NCBI RefSeq assembly: GCF_020687505.1
Contig: NZ_JAJEQT010000001.1
Reading direction: 5' to 3' (one strand)
Source of the DNA: Coprococcus_C hominis
GTDB lineage: Bacteria; Bacillota; Clostridia; Lachnospirales; Lachnospiraceae
Length of the DNA stretch: 64,000 nt
The position numbers were made by a program, and so were the translations under genes. Below the pieces are notes generated by a model that did no database searches, had not been told where the DNA came from, and saw only the letters and a list, made by a program, of their open reading frames with translations. Below, in pieces: positions 8,617 to 17,201 of this stretch. Within the stretch, counting starts at the first letter, position 1. Each line of letters starts with the position of its first letter.

Positions 8617-9699
8617 ATGAAAGGTTTTGTAGGCATCGGTCGCGCAGACCATGTGGAAACAGCCATAACGGAAGCAACCGCCGGATTGAAAAAAGCTGAT
8701 TTTCTAATCCTGATTGCTCCTTTTTCAAAAATAGAAGCTGCCGCCGCCCTGCTCGGCGAGAAATATCCGGGCACACCGATGATCGGTACCAGCGGTGAAG
8801 GCATTGCGAAAGAGATGCGCCTGACACAGGCGGTCATCGTCATCGGATTTGCAGGCGTGGAAGTATGTACGGGCGTGATTGAAGATGTCCGCACAACTCC
8901 GGTCAAATCCATGCACACTTTTCTTTCCAATCTGCAGGCGATCGAACCGGGGGATTCCGATACGATCTGTCTGGAATTTATGACCGGATGCGAGGAACGC
9001 GTCCTGTCAACCATCCACGATTCCCTGCAGGAAGCCGGTGTTCCGTTGATCGGTGCCAGTGCCTATGGCGTCCTGCTCGGCGAAAAACACTGTGTGATTT
9101 TAGACGGGAAGGTTCATACGCGAAGCTGTGCGTATGCGTTTATCAAAAACAAAGGTGGCAAGATCCATCTATATAAGGAAAATATTTACAAACGGCAGAG
9201 CCGCCGTGCGCATTTCGCCAACTTGGTAGAACCGGGAACCAAAACACTGTTTCAGTTAGATGGCGTTCCAGCATTAGAGCTCTACCAGGAGGAAACCGGC
9301 GTCCAGCTCGAAGATATCCTCTCTGCCATGCCGCGCCATCCACTTGGACGCGCCCTTGGCGATGATACCTGTATCATCCAGACAATGTCGGTCGACCGGA
9401 ACGGCGTCATGTTCAACGGCAAGGCAATCTATGAAAATGACAGCATCTATATCATGGATGTCGATGATTACCGGCAGATTCACGAAGAACTGCTTGCCTC
9501 CATACAGGCATCCCCGGTTTCATTCCTGCTTGGCTTTGACAGTGCGAACCGTCTGCGCCTATTTGCAGAGGACGATGTCCTGACCGACTATGTTGCTTCA
9601 TTCCGTACGGTTGCACCTGCTGCGATCTTCGTCGGCGACGGCCAGCAGTTTAACAACCAGCATATGAATCAGACACTTGTGCTTGCAGCATTTGAATAA
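8617..9699 (+). CDS. FIST-domain signal transduction protein (FIST_N + FIST_C)
   Basis: FIST (F-box and intracellular signal transduction) proteins are predicted small-ligand sensors; the ligand is unknown. The protein has 360 residues and no membrane segment. Residues 1-200 fit FIST_N: FVGIGRADHVETAI at the start, then TPMIGTSGEG and AVIVIGFAGVEV. The second half fits FIST_C, with LYQEETGV, PRHPLGRALGDDTCI and the final PAAIFVGDGQQFNN. The start MKGFVGIG follows CGGAGG at 8605-8610; an in-frame ATG at 8539 lies within the leader hairpins and is rejected. The next gene, 24 bases on, is a soluble chemotaxis transducer, so this pair probably works as sensor and signalling output. Confidence 0.85.
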   Translation: MKGFVGIGRADHVETAITEATAGLKKADFLILIAPFSKIEAAAALLGEKYPGTPMIGTSGEGIAKEMRLTQAVIVIGFAGVEVCTGVIEDVRTTPVKSMHTFLSNLQAIEPGDSDTICLEFMTGCEERVLSTIHDSLQEAGVPLIGASAYGVLLGEKHCVILDGKVHTRSCAYAFIKNKGGKIHLYKENIYKRQSRRAHFANLVEPGTKTLFQLDGVPALELYQEETGVQLEDILSAMPRHPLGRALGDDTCIIQTMSVDRNGVMFNGKAIYENDSIYIMDVDDYRQIHEELLASIQASPVSFLLGFDSANRLRLFAEDDVLTDYVASFRTVAPAAIFVGDGQQFNNQHMNQTLVLAAFE

Positions 9700-9723
9700 T
9701 TACACGCAGGAGGTATAACCACG

Positions 9724-10692
9724 ATGTTTAAAAAGAAAACAGAAATACATGCAGTTCCAACAGAAACGGTAACCGGGCTTGCCTTAAAGCAAAGCTTAGA
9801 GCCGATCACCCAGATTACGAAAAGCCTGAAGGAAAACCGGAAATCCCTGATTGAAGAAGAAATGCAGACCGCAAGTCAGATCTCTGATATCCAGGGTTCC
9901 TTTGATACGATCCTCGCGCAGTCCGATCAGGTTGCTTCCGGTATGGATTCCATCAAGCAGGAATTTGCCAATATCGTAGAAGTTTCTTCCCAGATTGAAA
10001 CGAGCGTCAGCGGCGTACTTACCGCGACCGATCAGGCAAACGAAAATGTCGACAGCCTGCAGGAAAGCTCTTCCAATGTACTGAAGGATTTCCAGCATGT
10101 CGTGGAAGTCTTAAATAAATTCCAGAGCAGCTTCGACGAGATTCAGGAGACAATGTCCGGTATTATTGGTATCGCCAACCAGACAAACATGCTCTCCTTA
10201 AACGCTTCGATTGAAGCCGCCCGTGCCGGGGAGCACGGTCTCGGGTTTGCCGTTGTCGCAACCGAGGTCAGCACCCTCTCTGCAGAGATCAAGAAGCTCG
10301 TCGATACTGTAAATGCAAACATGGCACTGCTCCGCGAGGACGCTTCCAACTTAAACGCTTCGATGGAAACAGCAAACCGGATGCTCTCCCATGAACAGGA
10401 GCAGGTAAAAAAGACAACCGAACTGTTTGGCAATATCAAAGAATCCGTCAACGGTGTGATTGAGGTTCAGCAGCAGATTGCCGCTGCCGTTGACACTTGT
10501 AACGAAACCGCTGATCAGATTCAGGGAGATATCTTAAGTGCCAAGGACGGCTATATCGGCGTGTCCGAGACAGTCAACCAGTTATCCGGCGATATCACAC
10601 GCAAGAATCAGTTGTACGAAAACATGATCAACCTCTTAGATCAGGTCGATCCGATCGTCGAAGAAGTACAAAAAACACATATCAATATTTAA
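9724..10692 (+). CDS. cytoplasmic methyl-accepting chemotaxis protein (MCP signalling domain)
   Basis: The protein has 322 residues, is largely coiled coil, and has no transmembrane helix or periplasmic domain. Residues about 140-190 contain the highly conserved hairpin tip, with IANQTNMLSLNASIEAARAG and GFAVVATEVSTLSAE. This region contacts CheA and CheW in chemoreceptor arrays. There is no sensory domain of its own; the N-terminal 60 residues are short and polar. It follows the FIST gene by 24 bases with a strong CAGGAGG site, so the FIST protein is the likely input module. No che genes are in the window. Confidence 0.9.
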   Translation: MFKKKTEIHAVPTETVTGLALKQSLEPITQITKSLKENRKSLIEEEMQTASQISDIQGSFDTILAQSDQVASGMDSIKQEFANIVEVSSQIETSVSGVLTATDQANENVDSLQESSSNVLKDFQHVVEVLNKFQSSFDEIQETMSGIIGIANQTNMLSLNASIEAARAGEHGLGFAVVATEVSTLSAEIKKLVDTVNANMALLREDASNLNASMETANRMLSHEQEQVKKTTELFGNIKESVNGVIEVQQQIAAAVDTCNETADQIQGDILSAKDGYIGVSETVNQLSGDITRKNQLYENMINLLDQVDPIVEEVQKTHINI

Positions 10693-10700
10693 TGGCAACA

Positions 10701-10738
10701 AAAAAGTGGCAGGGATTTTATATCTCTGCCACTTTTTT
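10701..10738. terminator. bidirectional terminator after the MCP gene
   Basis: AAAAAGTGGCAG (10701-10712) pairs with CTGCCACTTTTT (10726-10737), with a T-run after it on the plus strand. The loop overlaps the last codons of the convergent gene ending at 10718, so it can end both transcripts. Confidence 0.85.
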
Positions 10739-11410
10739 TGCGGTAACTTCCACCAACTGTTCCAGTTCCGGAAGTACAAATATCTGTAATTGCGGGATGA
10801 TTCCCGGCTCGGCGATTGCAACACTCTGCGATAACTGGGCTTTTGTCCGTTCCATCGCTTCCGGCGCATAGTCCCAGTCGATCTCTGTAATCCGCCGTAT
10901 ACGTTCCCATTCTTTCGCATTGAACTCCAGATTCGGAAACATTACATTATATCTATTCGCGAAATACGCATTCATCCGGTCGTAATCACCATAATACCAT
11001 TTCTTAGAGAAAAATTCCTGACGATCATACATCTGCTGCAGTTCCAACACTTCTACAAAAGTAACCGCATCATATAACACCTCCGGTTGCTTTTGCGCAT
11101 TATAAAACCGGAAATGTCTGTCCCAGTACAGATCCAGAAAATTATAATCAAGCAAAAGATGCGCATAATATCCACGCACATACGGCTCCTGTAATGCATC
11201 ACCATATTTCTGTAAAAACCAGTCCAGATCCGGTCGGCGCACCAGCTTGTCATAGGTCACATCGTTCCAGAAATGTGTGTAATGCTTATCCCTGCACATA
11301 TCTGCGATCATATTTCCAAGAAAAAATGCATTTTGCTCCTGTGCGTTCATCTCCGGCAGCATCTCCAGCGCGCGTTTGGCACAGGATAAATGGATTACAT
11401 AGCTTGGCAT
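10718..11410 (-). CDS. zinc-dependent phospholipase C-like protein
   Basis: Protein of 230 residues without signal peptide or membrane segment. It resembles the zinc-dependent phospholipase C/S1-P1 helical fold used by many uncharacterised Clostridia proteins: IHLSCAKRALE at the N terminus, FFLGNMIADMCRDKHYTHF around 30-48, and RGYYAHLLLDYNFLDLYW near 100-117, giving spaced His and Asp residues suited to metal binding. The biochemical role is not known. The start follows CGGAGG. It overlaps the flavodoxin-like gene by 16 bases, so the two are translationally coupled in the tetR operon. The family call is moderate; substrate specificity is unsupported. Confidence 0.55.
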   Translation of the reverse strand: MPSYVIHLSCAKRALEMLPEMNAQEQNAFFLGNMIADMCRDKHYTHFWNDVTYDKLVRRPDLDWFLQKYGDALQEPYVRGYYAHLLLDYNFLDLYWDRHFRFYNAQKQPEVLYDAVTFVEVLELQQMYDRQEFFSKKWYYGDYDRMNAYFANRYNVMFPNLEFNAKEWERIRRITEIDWDYAPEAMERTKAQLSQSVAIAEPGIIPQLQIFVLPELEQLVEVTAKKVAEI

Positions 11411-12126
11411 ATCCGAACCTCCGACAACAAATCATCGTCCAGAAATACATTCTTGATATTTGGCATCGGCAAAATCTTCGTTTCCACCAAAGCTGTCACT
11501 TCCTTCCGCTCTGCCACATGCTTTGTCCGAACTGTCGTGCGCTTGTCTGTGACAAACTGCAGCTTCTGTTCTTTTACTGCCTTCATGCTGTAAAAAAGCA
11601 GTCCCTCCATCACATCGGCAATCCGTTCTGCCGTTGTAACCGAGCGCATCAGCTTCTCCTCCGTCGTTGTAAACTCGCGCTTGTAATCGATACAGCGGAT
11701 GTAAATATCTGAGATATCCCCCAGTCTCCGGCGCTCAAAGATATCCTGAAACTGTCCAAGTGTCTCCATCCGTACATTTGCGGTTCCATTTACTTCTGCA
11801 GATAAGACCTCTCCCATCGCGACTGCATACACATAGGTCGACGCAGACACCCGCAGATTCTGTAAAAATGCATATACCGCAAGGGAAATCCCCCACATCT
11901 TCGATGGGAACAAAATTCCCACACTGTCTGCATCCAGACATTCTCCATGATATTCTGTATATTTCATCACCTTGCAGTTTGGAAGATTCTGTACCATCTG
12001 TTCAGTCATTGCCTGCCGGCAGTCCATCTTCCATGCATGTCCTGCAGACACATCAATATAATCAGACACGTAAAAAATATAATTCCGTGCCTCTTCTATC
12101 TCATTTTTCAATTCCATACCCCTCAT
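11395..12126 (-). CDS. flavodoxin-like domain protein
   Basis: The protein has 243 residues. Residues about 45-100 look like part of a flavodoxin fold: VGILFPSKMWGISLAVYAFL followed by STYVYAVAMGE, matching the pattern of flavodoxins that bring a helix and a strand around FMN. The usual N-terminal T/SxTGNT phosphate loop is replaced by VSDYIDVSAGHA, so FMN binding is uncertain. The C-terminal 130 residues are charged and unrecognised. The start at 12126 is set by GGGAGGATACAA; it lies 13 bases after tetR. It might act on, or respond to, the same signal as the TetR regulator. Confidence 0.5.
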   Translation of the reverse strand: MRGMELKNEIEEARNYIFYVSDYIDVSAGHAWKMDCRQAMTEQMVQNLPNCKVMKYTEYHGECLDADSVGILFPSKMWGISLAVYAFLQNLRVSASTYVYAVAMGEVLSAEVNGTANVRMETLGQFQDIFERRRLGDISDIYIRCIDYKREFTTTEEKLMRSVTTAERIADVMEGLLFYSMKAVKEQKLQFVTDKRTTVRTKHVAERKEVTALVETKILPMPNIKNVFLDDDLLSEVRICQAM

Positions 12127-12139
12127 TTGTATCCTCCCA

Positions 12140-12781
12140 CTACTCTCCCGAAGCTTTCTTCTGTACAAGTGATTCATACAGTGTGCGAAAAGCAAAGCTC
12201 CGATATTCTTCCATCGTCATCCCGGTCTGCTTCGTGATCTCTTTTTTCTTCTGTGCCGAAATCTGAATAATACCGCTTAAGGATGACCAGAGATACAAAA
12301 CCGTCGGCTTTGTATCGAGTGTTTCCTGTAACACATTTGTGTTTTTTCCCTTCTGGACGAGCGCTTCCATCAATCCATATAATTCCTGCAGGATCTCCGG
12401 CAGAATCACCGTGCCCTGCTTCCGGCTGTTGGTTGCCTTCTCCTCAAACATCAGAGAAGCATAATACTTCGGATATCGTTCACAGAAAGAAACCAGCCGT
12501 TCACACAGCTTGTAATAGCTGTCCTCAAAAGAGGTATCTCCCTCGATATACACCGTCATCTCACCAATCAGGATATCGAGATAATCAACCACTATGGAAT
12601 TATAGATATCTTCCTTGCTCCGGAAATATACATAAATCGTCGACTTGCTGTAATCTGCCTGCAGCGCGATATCGTCCATCGTCGTGTCCTGAACGCCTTT
12701 CGTCTCAAATAACTCCCTCGCCGCCGTCAAAATATTGTCGCGATTAAACTGTTCCAGTGCAAGCTTCTTGCGTGCTCCCAT
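12140..12781 (-). CDS. TetR/AcrR family transcriptional regulator
   Basis: The protein has 213 residues. The N-terminal DNA-binding domain is clear: ILTAARELFETKGVQDTTMD, then IALQADYSKSTIYVYFRSKE with the usual turn and recognition helix at about 30-55. The C-terminal ligand domain is not classifiable by eye. The start MGARKK follows GGGAG at spacing 6; a longer start seven codons upstream lacks a site. It is the first gene of a three-gene operon with the flavodoxin-like and phospholipase C-like genes, which are its most likely targets. GTTG/CAAC half-sites around its own promoter suggest autoregulation. Confidence 0.9.
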   Translation of the reverse strand: MGARKKLALEQFNRDNILTAARELFETKGVQDTTMDDIALQADYSKSTIYVYFRSKEDIYNSIVVDYLDILIGEMTVYIEGDTSFEDSYYKLCERLVSFCERYPKYYASLMFEEKATNSRKQGTVILPEILQELYGLMEALVQKGKNTNVLQETLDTKPTVLYLWSSLSGIIQISAQKKKEITKQTGMTMEEYRSFAFRTLYESLVQKKASGE

Positions 12782-12813
12782 ATACTCTCCCGCCAAATAC
12801 AACTATTGTTGAC

Positions 12814-12842
12814 ATTATACAACGTGAAGTATGTTTTTTCAA
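12814..12842 (-). promoter_or_regulatory. sigma-A promoter of the tetR operon with possible operator
   Basis: On the minus strand TTGAAA (12837-12842), 17 bases, TATAAT (12814-12819): a near-perfect promoter. Dyads GTTG-N8-CAAC (12808-12823) and CAAC-N4-GTTG (12800-12811) overlap or follow the -10 and are candidate TetR sites. Confidence 0.8.
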
Positions 12843-12905
12843 CTATAAGTTTTATTATCCTACTTTTATTTCTAGCATTGTACTTTTTATATGTAAATCA
12901 TACTT

Positions 12906-13643
12906 CTAGTTCGATTTATAAAAATCCAGATTCTGACGCATCTGAATCAGTATTTTCTTCTCCAGCCGGCTGACCTGCACCTGACTGATTCCCAGCACCT
13001 TCGCAACCTCTGTCTGTGTCCTATCCTCGAAAAACCGCAGCCGGATCAATTCCTGTTCCATCTCCCCCAGCTTTTCCATTGCCTGTCCGACCAAGATCCG
13101 ATTCATGATATTTTCCGCTGCCACTTCCGACTGTGCTTCATCCACCAGTCGCTCCACCAGACTGACCTGTGTCCCATCCTTGCCACAGATTGTCTGCTGG
13201 ATGGATTCCACCTCCCGGTTCGCCTCTGTCGCCATCACGATATCCTCGACACAAAGTCCCGTATAGTCTGCCAGCTCATCCAGCGTTGCCTCTCTTCCAT
13301 ATTTGTGCAGCAACGCCTCCTTCGCTTTGCTGATCTGATAGCCATTTTGTTTTAGGATACGCGATACCTTGATCGCACCATTATCACGCAGAAACCGTTT
13401 GATTTCTCCAGCGATCAGCGGCACGGCATAGGTGGAAAACTGCACGCCATAACGGCTTTCAAACCGGTCACATGCCTTGAGCAGTCCGATACAGCCAATC
13501 TGATACAGTTCCTCGAGATCATAACCACGGTTGACAAACCGCCGCGCAATGCTCCACACCAACCCGGTATTATCTGAAACTATTTTTTCCTTTGCAGCCT
13601 TGCTCCCCATCTGTGCCTGTTGAAATAGTTCCCATTCATTCAT
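12906..13643 (-). CDS. sigF: RNA polymerase sporulation sigma factor sigma-F
   Basis: Forespore-specific early sigma factor, 245 residues. Region 2 is clear (NTGLVWSIARRF, DLEELYQIGCIGLLKACDRF, GVQFSTYAVPLIAGEIKRF), as is the region 4 helix-turn-helix (TQTEVAKVLGISQVQVSRLE, about 207-226). It is held inactive by SpoIIAB until SpoIIAA is dephosphorylated in the forespore. The ATG follows the spoIIAB stop with no gap (TAAATG), a typical coupled junction. Gene order AA-AB-sigF distinguishes it from sigma-G. It is the last gene of the operon. Confidence 0.95.
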   Translation of the reverse strand: MNEWELFQQAQMGSKAAKEKIVSDNTGLVWSIARRFVNRGYDLEELYQIGCIGLLKACDRFESRYGVQFSTYAVPLIAGEIKRFLRDNGAIKVSRILKQNGYQISKAKEALLHKYGREATLDELADYTGLCVEDIVMATEANREVESIQQTICGKDGTQVSLVERLVDEAQSEVAAENIMNRILVGQAMEKLGEMEQELIRLRFFEDRTQTEVAKVLGISQVQVSRLEKKILIQMRQNLDFYKSN

Positions 13644-14087
13644 TTATTCATAATGTGGTGCCGGTGCACCGATCTCCTTCCACATTTTTACCACGGTACC
13701 TTCGCCTGCGGCGGATTCAACCTCCAGCCGATCCATAAATGCCTCCATAAAGGAAAACCCCATACCAGATCGTTCCTCTTCCGGTTTTGTTGTGAAAAGT
13801 GGCTCCATCGCCTGTTTGACATCCGCGATGCCTATTCCTTTGTCCCGCACTTCTATGTACACCGAACGGTCTTCCACGACTGTACGAATCCAGATTTTCC
13901 CCGCACCTTTCTCATAGCCATGAATGATTGCATTTGTGACCGCCTCGGAAACTGCCGTTTTAATATCCGACACTTCTTCGAGCGTTGGGTTCGTCGACGT
14001 GATAAATGATGCCACGATCACACGGGCAAAGCTCTCATTTTTCGCCACACTATCAAATTCCACATTCATTTCGTTTGCACTATTCAT
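13644..14087 (-). CDS. spoIIAB: anti-sigma F factor SpoIIAB
   Basis: GHKL-family kinase and anti-sigma factor, 147 residues. It binds sigma-F, and phosphorylates SpoIIAA on serine to keep sigma-F inactive. The N box is visible as ETAVSEAVTNAIIHGYE-like sequence (residues about 43-60), with the G1 box DKGIGIADV near 100 and the G2 region RSGMGFSFMEAFMD near 118-131. It overlaps spoIIAA by eight bases and abuts sigF. The short length and lack of extra domains match SpoIIAB rather than RsbW. Confidence is high. Confidence 0.95.
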   Translation of the reverse strand: MNSANEMNVEFDSVAKNESFARVIVASFITSTNPTLEEVSDIKTAVSEAVTNAIIHGYEKGAGKIWIRTVVEDRSVYIEVRDKGIGIADVKQAMEPLFTTKPEEERSGMGFSFMEAFMDRLEVESAAGEGTVVKMWKEIGAPAPHYE

Positions 14088-14430
14088 AATATCCTCCCTT
14101 TACCATCTCCTTTTTTATCGCATCCAGGGAATCCATCTTCTTTAAGATGCGATAGATTCCTGACATCAACAAAATGCGATCGATCGTTTCATTGACATGC
14201 ACCGCATATACACATCCTCCCTTGTCATGCACCATCCGAAACCGTCCGGTAATCAGCCCGATGCCGGAACTGTCCATGAACTGCGTCTTCGAGAAATCAA
14301 AGATCAGGTACCTGATCTCCTCCTCATCAAACACATGTGCCGTCTTTCGCTTGAGCATATCCGCCGCATAGTGATCAAGCTCCTCCGGCAGATAATAAAT
14401 CAGCACACCATTTGCTACTTCATACACCAT
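14080..14430 (-). CDS. spoIIAA: anti-sigma F factor antagonist SpoIIAA
   Basis: STAS-domain anti-anti-sigma factor, 116 residues. Its unphosphorylated form displaces sigma-F from SpoIIAB after SpoIIE acts in the forespore. The phosphorylated serine lies in FMDSSGIGLITGR (about residues 56-68), the family signature. The start follows TAGGAGG at good spacing. It is the first gene of the spoIIAA-AB-sigF operon and lies just after the terminator of the TPR gene, so the operon needs its own promoter. In other spore formers this promoter uses sigma-H and Spo0A, but I see no convincing match in the 95-base gap. Confidence 0.93.
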   Translation of the reverse strand: MVYEVANGVLIYYLPEELDHYAADMLKRKTAHVFDEEEIRYLIFDFSKTQFMDSSGIGLITGRFRMVHDKGGCVYAVHVNETIDRILLMSGIYRILKKMDSLDAIKKEMVKGGYYE

Positions 14431-14475
14431 AAATTGCCTCCTATATCCATATATCCAGAAAAAAATGCAAAAGAA

Positions 14476-14504
14476 AAAGAAAGTGAAATCATTTCACTTT
14501 CTTT
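14476..14504 (-). terminator. terminator between the TPR gene and spoIIAA
   Basis: A near-perfect palindrome, AAAGAAAGTGAAAT (14476-14489) with its complement (14491-14504), followed by a T-rich run on the minus strand. It separates the addAB-folC transcript from the spoIIA operon. Confidence 0.8.
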
Positions 14505-14526
14505 CGTAATTTCGAATAATCATCGA

Positions 14527-15666
14527 TTACTCTTTGTCTATCATATTTTGTAAATCTGTATCTGACATGCCCGACACAACATTGGAATAATCAGGAAGAT
14601 CCGTCTCCCCCTGTGCGGCTCCATTTTGCAGTGTATCAATCTGTTTTGTCAGACTGTCCACCTCTGCACTCAGGCTGTTGATCGTGGAATTTTTCCCGGC
14701 AAGCTCCTCACTGTATGTCTTAATCAGCTGTTCATTTTCTACCCGCAGCTTCTTTTTCTGTCCAGGCAGAATGAAAAAGCTGAAAAGAAGGACGCCAAAC
14801 ACCAGCCCAAGCAACATATACAACCCAGAGTATTTTGCAAGGCTGACCTGTCCAAACTGTCCGGTTCGCACAACGCTTGTATCTTTCTTTGCCTTGATCT
14901 CCTGAAACAGATTCTTCTTCTCGATCTTCTTCGGTGCTCTGCCATCCTCGGTCACAACGATCTCCTCAAGGTAATCGTCGTCTAAGAGTCCATCATTATC
15001 CACGTTCTGTTTACGCATCTCAATGATGTTTTCCTCGGTATCTCCCATCTCCCGCAGATAATGCACCGCAAGGGAATTCGCCTTATCGATCTTTAAGACA
15101 CGACGCAGAGTCACTCTTGCCTTCTCGTAGTTATCTGTCCCGATATACAAAAGGGCAAGCAGCAAATATCCTTTCACAAAATGTGGATTGTCCGAGAGTG
15201 CACTTTTGAGCTGCAAGATTGAAAGATCATAATCTTCGCTGTGCGCATACTGGATTGCCATGTTGAACTTCCGCGCAAGCTGATCGACACTCTCCAACCG
15301 GGCTGGATCTTTTTTCAGTTCTTTTAAGTATTTTGTCGCAAGGTTATTTTCCTGTTGATAGTTGATGCTCATAACCCATTCGCTCATCGCCTGCACAGCC
15401 TCACCCATCTCATAATAGATGAGTCCCAGCAGATTGCGTGCTGGCACATTTCGCTTGTTATACCGCAGTGCCTGCAACAGAGATTCAATCGCACCGGACA
15501 GATCTCTCGCCGATGCCCGGTCATACCCAATATTGTAATAATAATTGGATGTATTCTGCGCTTTTTTAAGCATCGACAACGGAAGATAACATTCCGAACA
15601 ATATCCATTTTTCCGCACCTGTGCACCACAATGGGGGCACAGCACCGGTCGCATTGTTGTTGCCAT
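14527..15666 (-). CDS. zinc-ribbon/TPR membrane protein
   Basis: The protein has 379 residues and an unknown function. A zinc ribbon opens it (CPHCGAQ, then CSEC, about residues 10-27). Tetratricopeptide-like helical repeats cover about 35-200 (SARDLSGAIESLLQALRYNK, then NARNLLGLIYYEMGEA-like and NYEKARVTLRRVLKIDKANS). A single membrane helix follows near 280-303 (LYMLLGLVFGVLLFSFFIL), and then a coiled coil and an acidic C terminus. The start MATTMRP at 15666 lies one base after the stop of the 61-residue gene, with AGGAGA before it. It is the last gene of the addAB-queF-folC transcript. Confidence 0.75.
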   Translation of the reverse strand: MATTMRPVLCPHCGAQVRKNGYCSECYLPLSMLKKAQNTSNYYYNIGYDRASARDLSGAIESLLQALRYNKRNVPARNLLGLIYYEMGEAVQAMSEWVMSINYQQENNLATKYLKELKKDPARLESVDQLARKFNMAIQYAHSEDYDLSILQLKSALSDNPHFVKGYLLLALLYIGTDNYEKARVTLRRVLKIDKANSLAVHYLREMGDTEENIIEMRKQNVDNDGLLDDDYLEEIVVTEDGRAPKKIEKKNLFQEIKAKKDTSVVRTGQFGQVSLAKYSGLYMLLGLVFGVLLFSFFILPGQKKKLRVENEQLIKTYSEELAGKNSTINSLSAEVDSLTKQIDTLQNGAAQGETDLPDYSNVVSGMSDTDLQNMIDKE

Positions 15667-15667
15667 C

Positions 15668-15853
15668 TTATCTTCTCCTTGCCCGCACAGATACTGCATT
15701 ATCCAATATGCTGCCTGTATTTCTCAAGTCCTGTGTCATCTGTAATACAATATCACTGATATCCTTCAAATCATTGCTGTAAATGGCTTCCTCCGCCTGA
15801 TTCACTTCCGGAATCGGCGAGAAACGCTTCAATTCTTCTTCAAAATTTATCAT
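15668..15853 (-). CDS. small acidic protein of unknown function (61 residues)
   Basis: Begins MINFEEELKRFSPIPEVNQA and ends in basic RARRR. It resembles the small helical proteins often found after folC in Clostridia, but I cannot name it. The coding call rests on junctions: the ATG overlaps the folC stop (ATGA), a GGGAGG site lies 7 bases before it, and its stop is one base before the TPR gene start. A helical body around SDIVLQMTQDLRNTGSILDN suggests a short coiled coil. No membrane segment or signal peptide is seen. Confidence 0.7.
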   Translation of the reverse strand: MINFEEELKRFSPIPEVNQAEEAIYSNDLKDISDIVLQMTQDLRNTGSILDNAVSVRARRR

Positions 15854-17169
15854 ACGGTTTCCTCCCATATGTCTTTTATCTTTCCTATCAGATACAGAGA
15901 GCCCACGCAAAACAACATGCCGCCGCGTGCCTCCACAGCTGCATATGCTTCCGCGAAACAGCTTCGGATGTCATTATCTGCATAGACATGTACATTGCGT
16001 TCCGTCTTCTTCGCACAATCGCGGAACAATGCCGCAATATACTCTGCGGAGATTGCGCGGTCAGAATCCAGCGACGTCACATAGACCGCCTCCACTTCCA
16101 GATTCTGCATCAGATATGCGATCATCGGTTCGTAGTCCTTATCCCCGGCGACTGCAAAGAGAAGTGTTTTCTCCCGGTCTGCATACCCGGCATTCACGCT
16201 CTCAGTAAATCGCTCGATGGCACTCTCGTTGTGTGCCCCATCGATCACGATATTCCCATTCAGCTTCTCCATACGTCCCGGCCAGAAAAACGCATCCAGC
16301 GCAAGCTGTATTTTCTCCTGTGCGATTTGCCTGCCTAACAGCACCGTACCTGCTGTGATCGCAGTCACGGCATTGTCTACCTGATAGGTGGCCACACTAT
16401 CAAGCCGCAAACCATTGTAACTATAATAGCGGCTATACATTGAAAAATCAATGGTTTTATCTGTAAATTCATCGATATTATACTCCACATTTGCGACATT
16501 TATTGCTTCTGCCGCAAGTGCTTCTGCCTGATTTTTTACGACGGCATCCGCTTCCAGACTGCCCGTGTGGTACACAACTGGAACGCCTGTTTTTATAATC
16601 CCGGCTTTTTCTCCAGCAATCGCCTCGATCGTGTTGCCGAGATATTTCATATGATCGAGCCCAATCTCTGTAATGATCGTCAACACCGGCACAAGCACAT
16701 TGGTCGCATCCAGTCTGCCGCCAAGTCCGGTCTCGTAAATCACATAGTCCAGCTCCAGCTTGGAAAAATACACCGCTGCCATCGCAAACAGGAATTCAAA
16801 ATACGAGAGATGCTGCAGATTTTTCTGCACCGCATGCTCGCATGCATTCCGTACAATCTGGTAGCATTCGACGAATTCTTCTTCTGTGATTCCCTCGATC
16901 CGTTCTGTGATGGAGATCAGATGTGGGGACGTAAAGGTACGCACCCGGTATCCCTCCTCTGTGAGTATCGCACGCAGGAACTGCACCGTAGAACCTTTTC
17001 CGTTTGTACCAGCCACATGAATCGCCTTATGTGCAAGATGTGGATTGCCAAGCAATGCCATGACCGCCTCTAAGTTCTCATTTCCTGATTTATTTCTTCC
17101 CTCTGTATGAGGTCCAAACAGCGGGATCTGGTTAATATAATCTTCTGCCTCTTTCATACTGTTGTTCAT
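15850..17169 (-). CDS. folC: folylpolyglutamate synthase / dihydrofolate synthase
   Basis: Mur-ligase family enzyme that adds glutamate to dihydropteroate or folates using ATP. It has 439 residues, the usual length. The P-loop VAGTNGKGSTVQFL is at about 53-66, followed by TSPHLISITERI, YETGLGGRLDATN, and the ligase motif EIGLDHMKYLGNTIEAIAGE. The C-terminal domain begins near FFWPGRMEKL and contains VIDGAHNESAI. The start is the first ATG after AAGGAAG; another ATG lies four codons in. It is 32 bases after queF and overlaps the next gene by four bases. Confidence 0.95.
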   Translation of the reverse strand: MNNSMKEAEDYINQIPLFGPHTEGRNKSGNENLEAVMALLGNPHLAHKAIHVAGTNGKGSTVQFLRAILTEEGYRVRTFTSPHLISITERIEGITEEEFVECYQIVRNACEHAVQKNLQHLSYFEFLFAMAAVYFSKLELDYVIYETGLGGRLDATNVLVPVLTIITEIGLDHMKYLGNTIEAIAGEKAGIIKTGVPVVYHTGSLEADAVVKNQAEALAAEAINVANVEYNIDEFTDKTIDFSMYSRYYSYNGLRLDSVATYQVDNAVTAITAGTVLLGRQIAQEKIQLALDAFFWPGRMEKLNGNIVIDGAHNESAIERFTESVNAGYADREKTLLFAVAGDKDYEPMIAYLMQNLEVEAVYVTSLDSDRAISAEYIAALFRDCAKKTERNVHVYADNDIRSCFAEAYAAVEARGGMLFCVGSLYLIGKIKDIWEETV

Positions 17170-17201
17170 AATTGATTACTTCCTTTTTGTCCCGCAATCA
17201 C

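Noticed and set aside
9796..10451. Minus-strand open frames opposite the MCP gene
   Set aside because: Shadow frames of a strongly conserved gene; no starts with ribosome sites or recognisable domains.
14505..14526. Spo0A box-like TTCGAAA upstream of spoIIAA
   Set aside because: Only a partial match, sits before the terminator hairpin of the preceding gene, and no sigma-H promoter is seen at a suitable distance.
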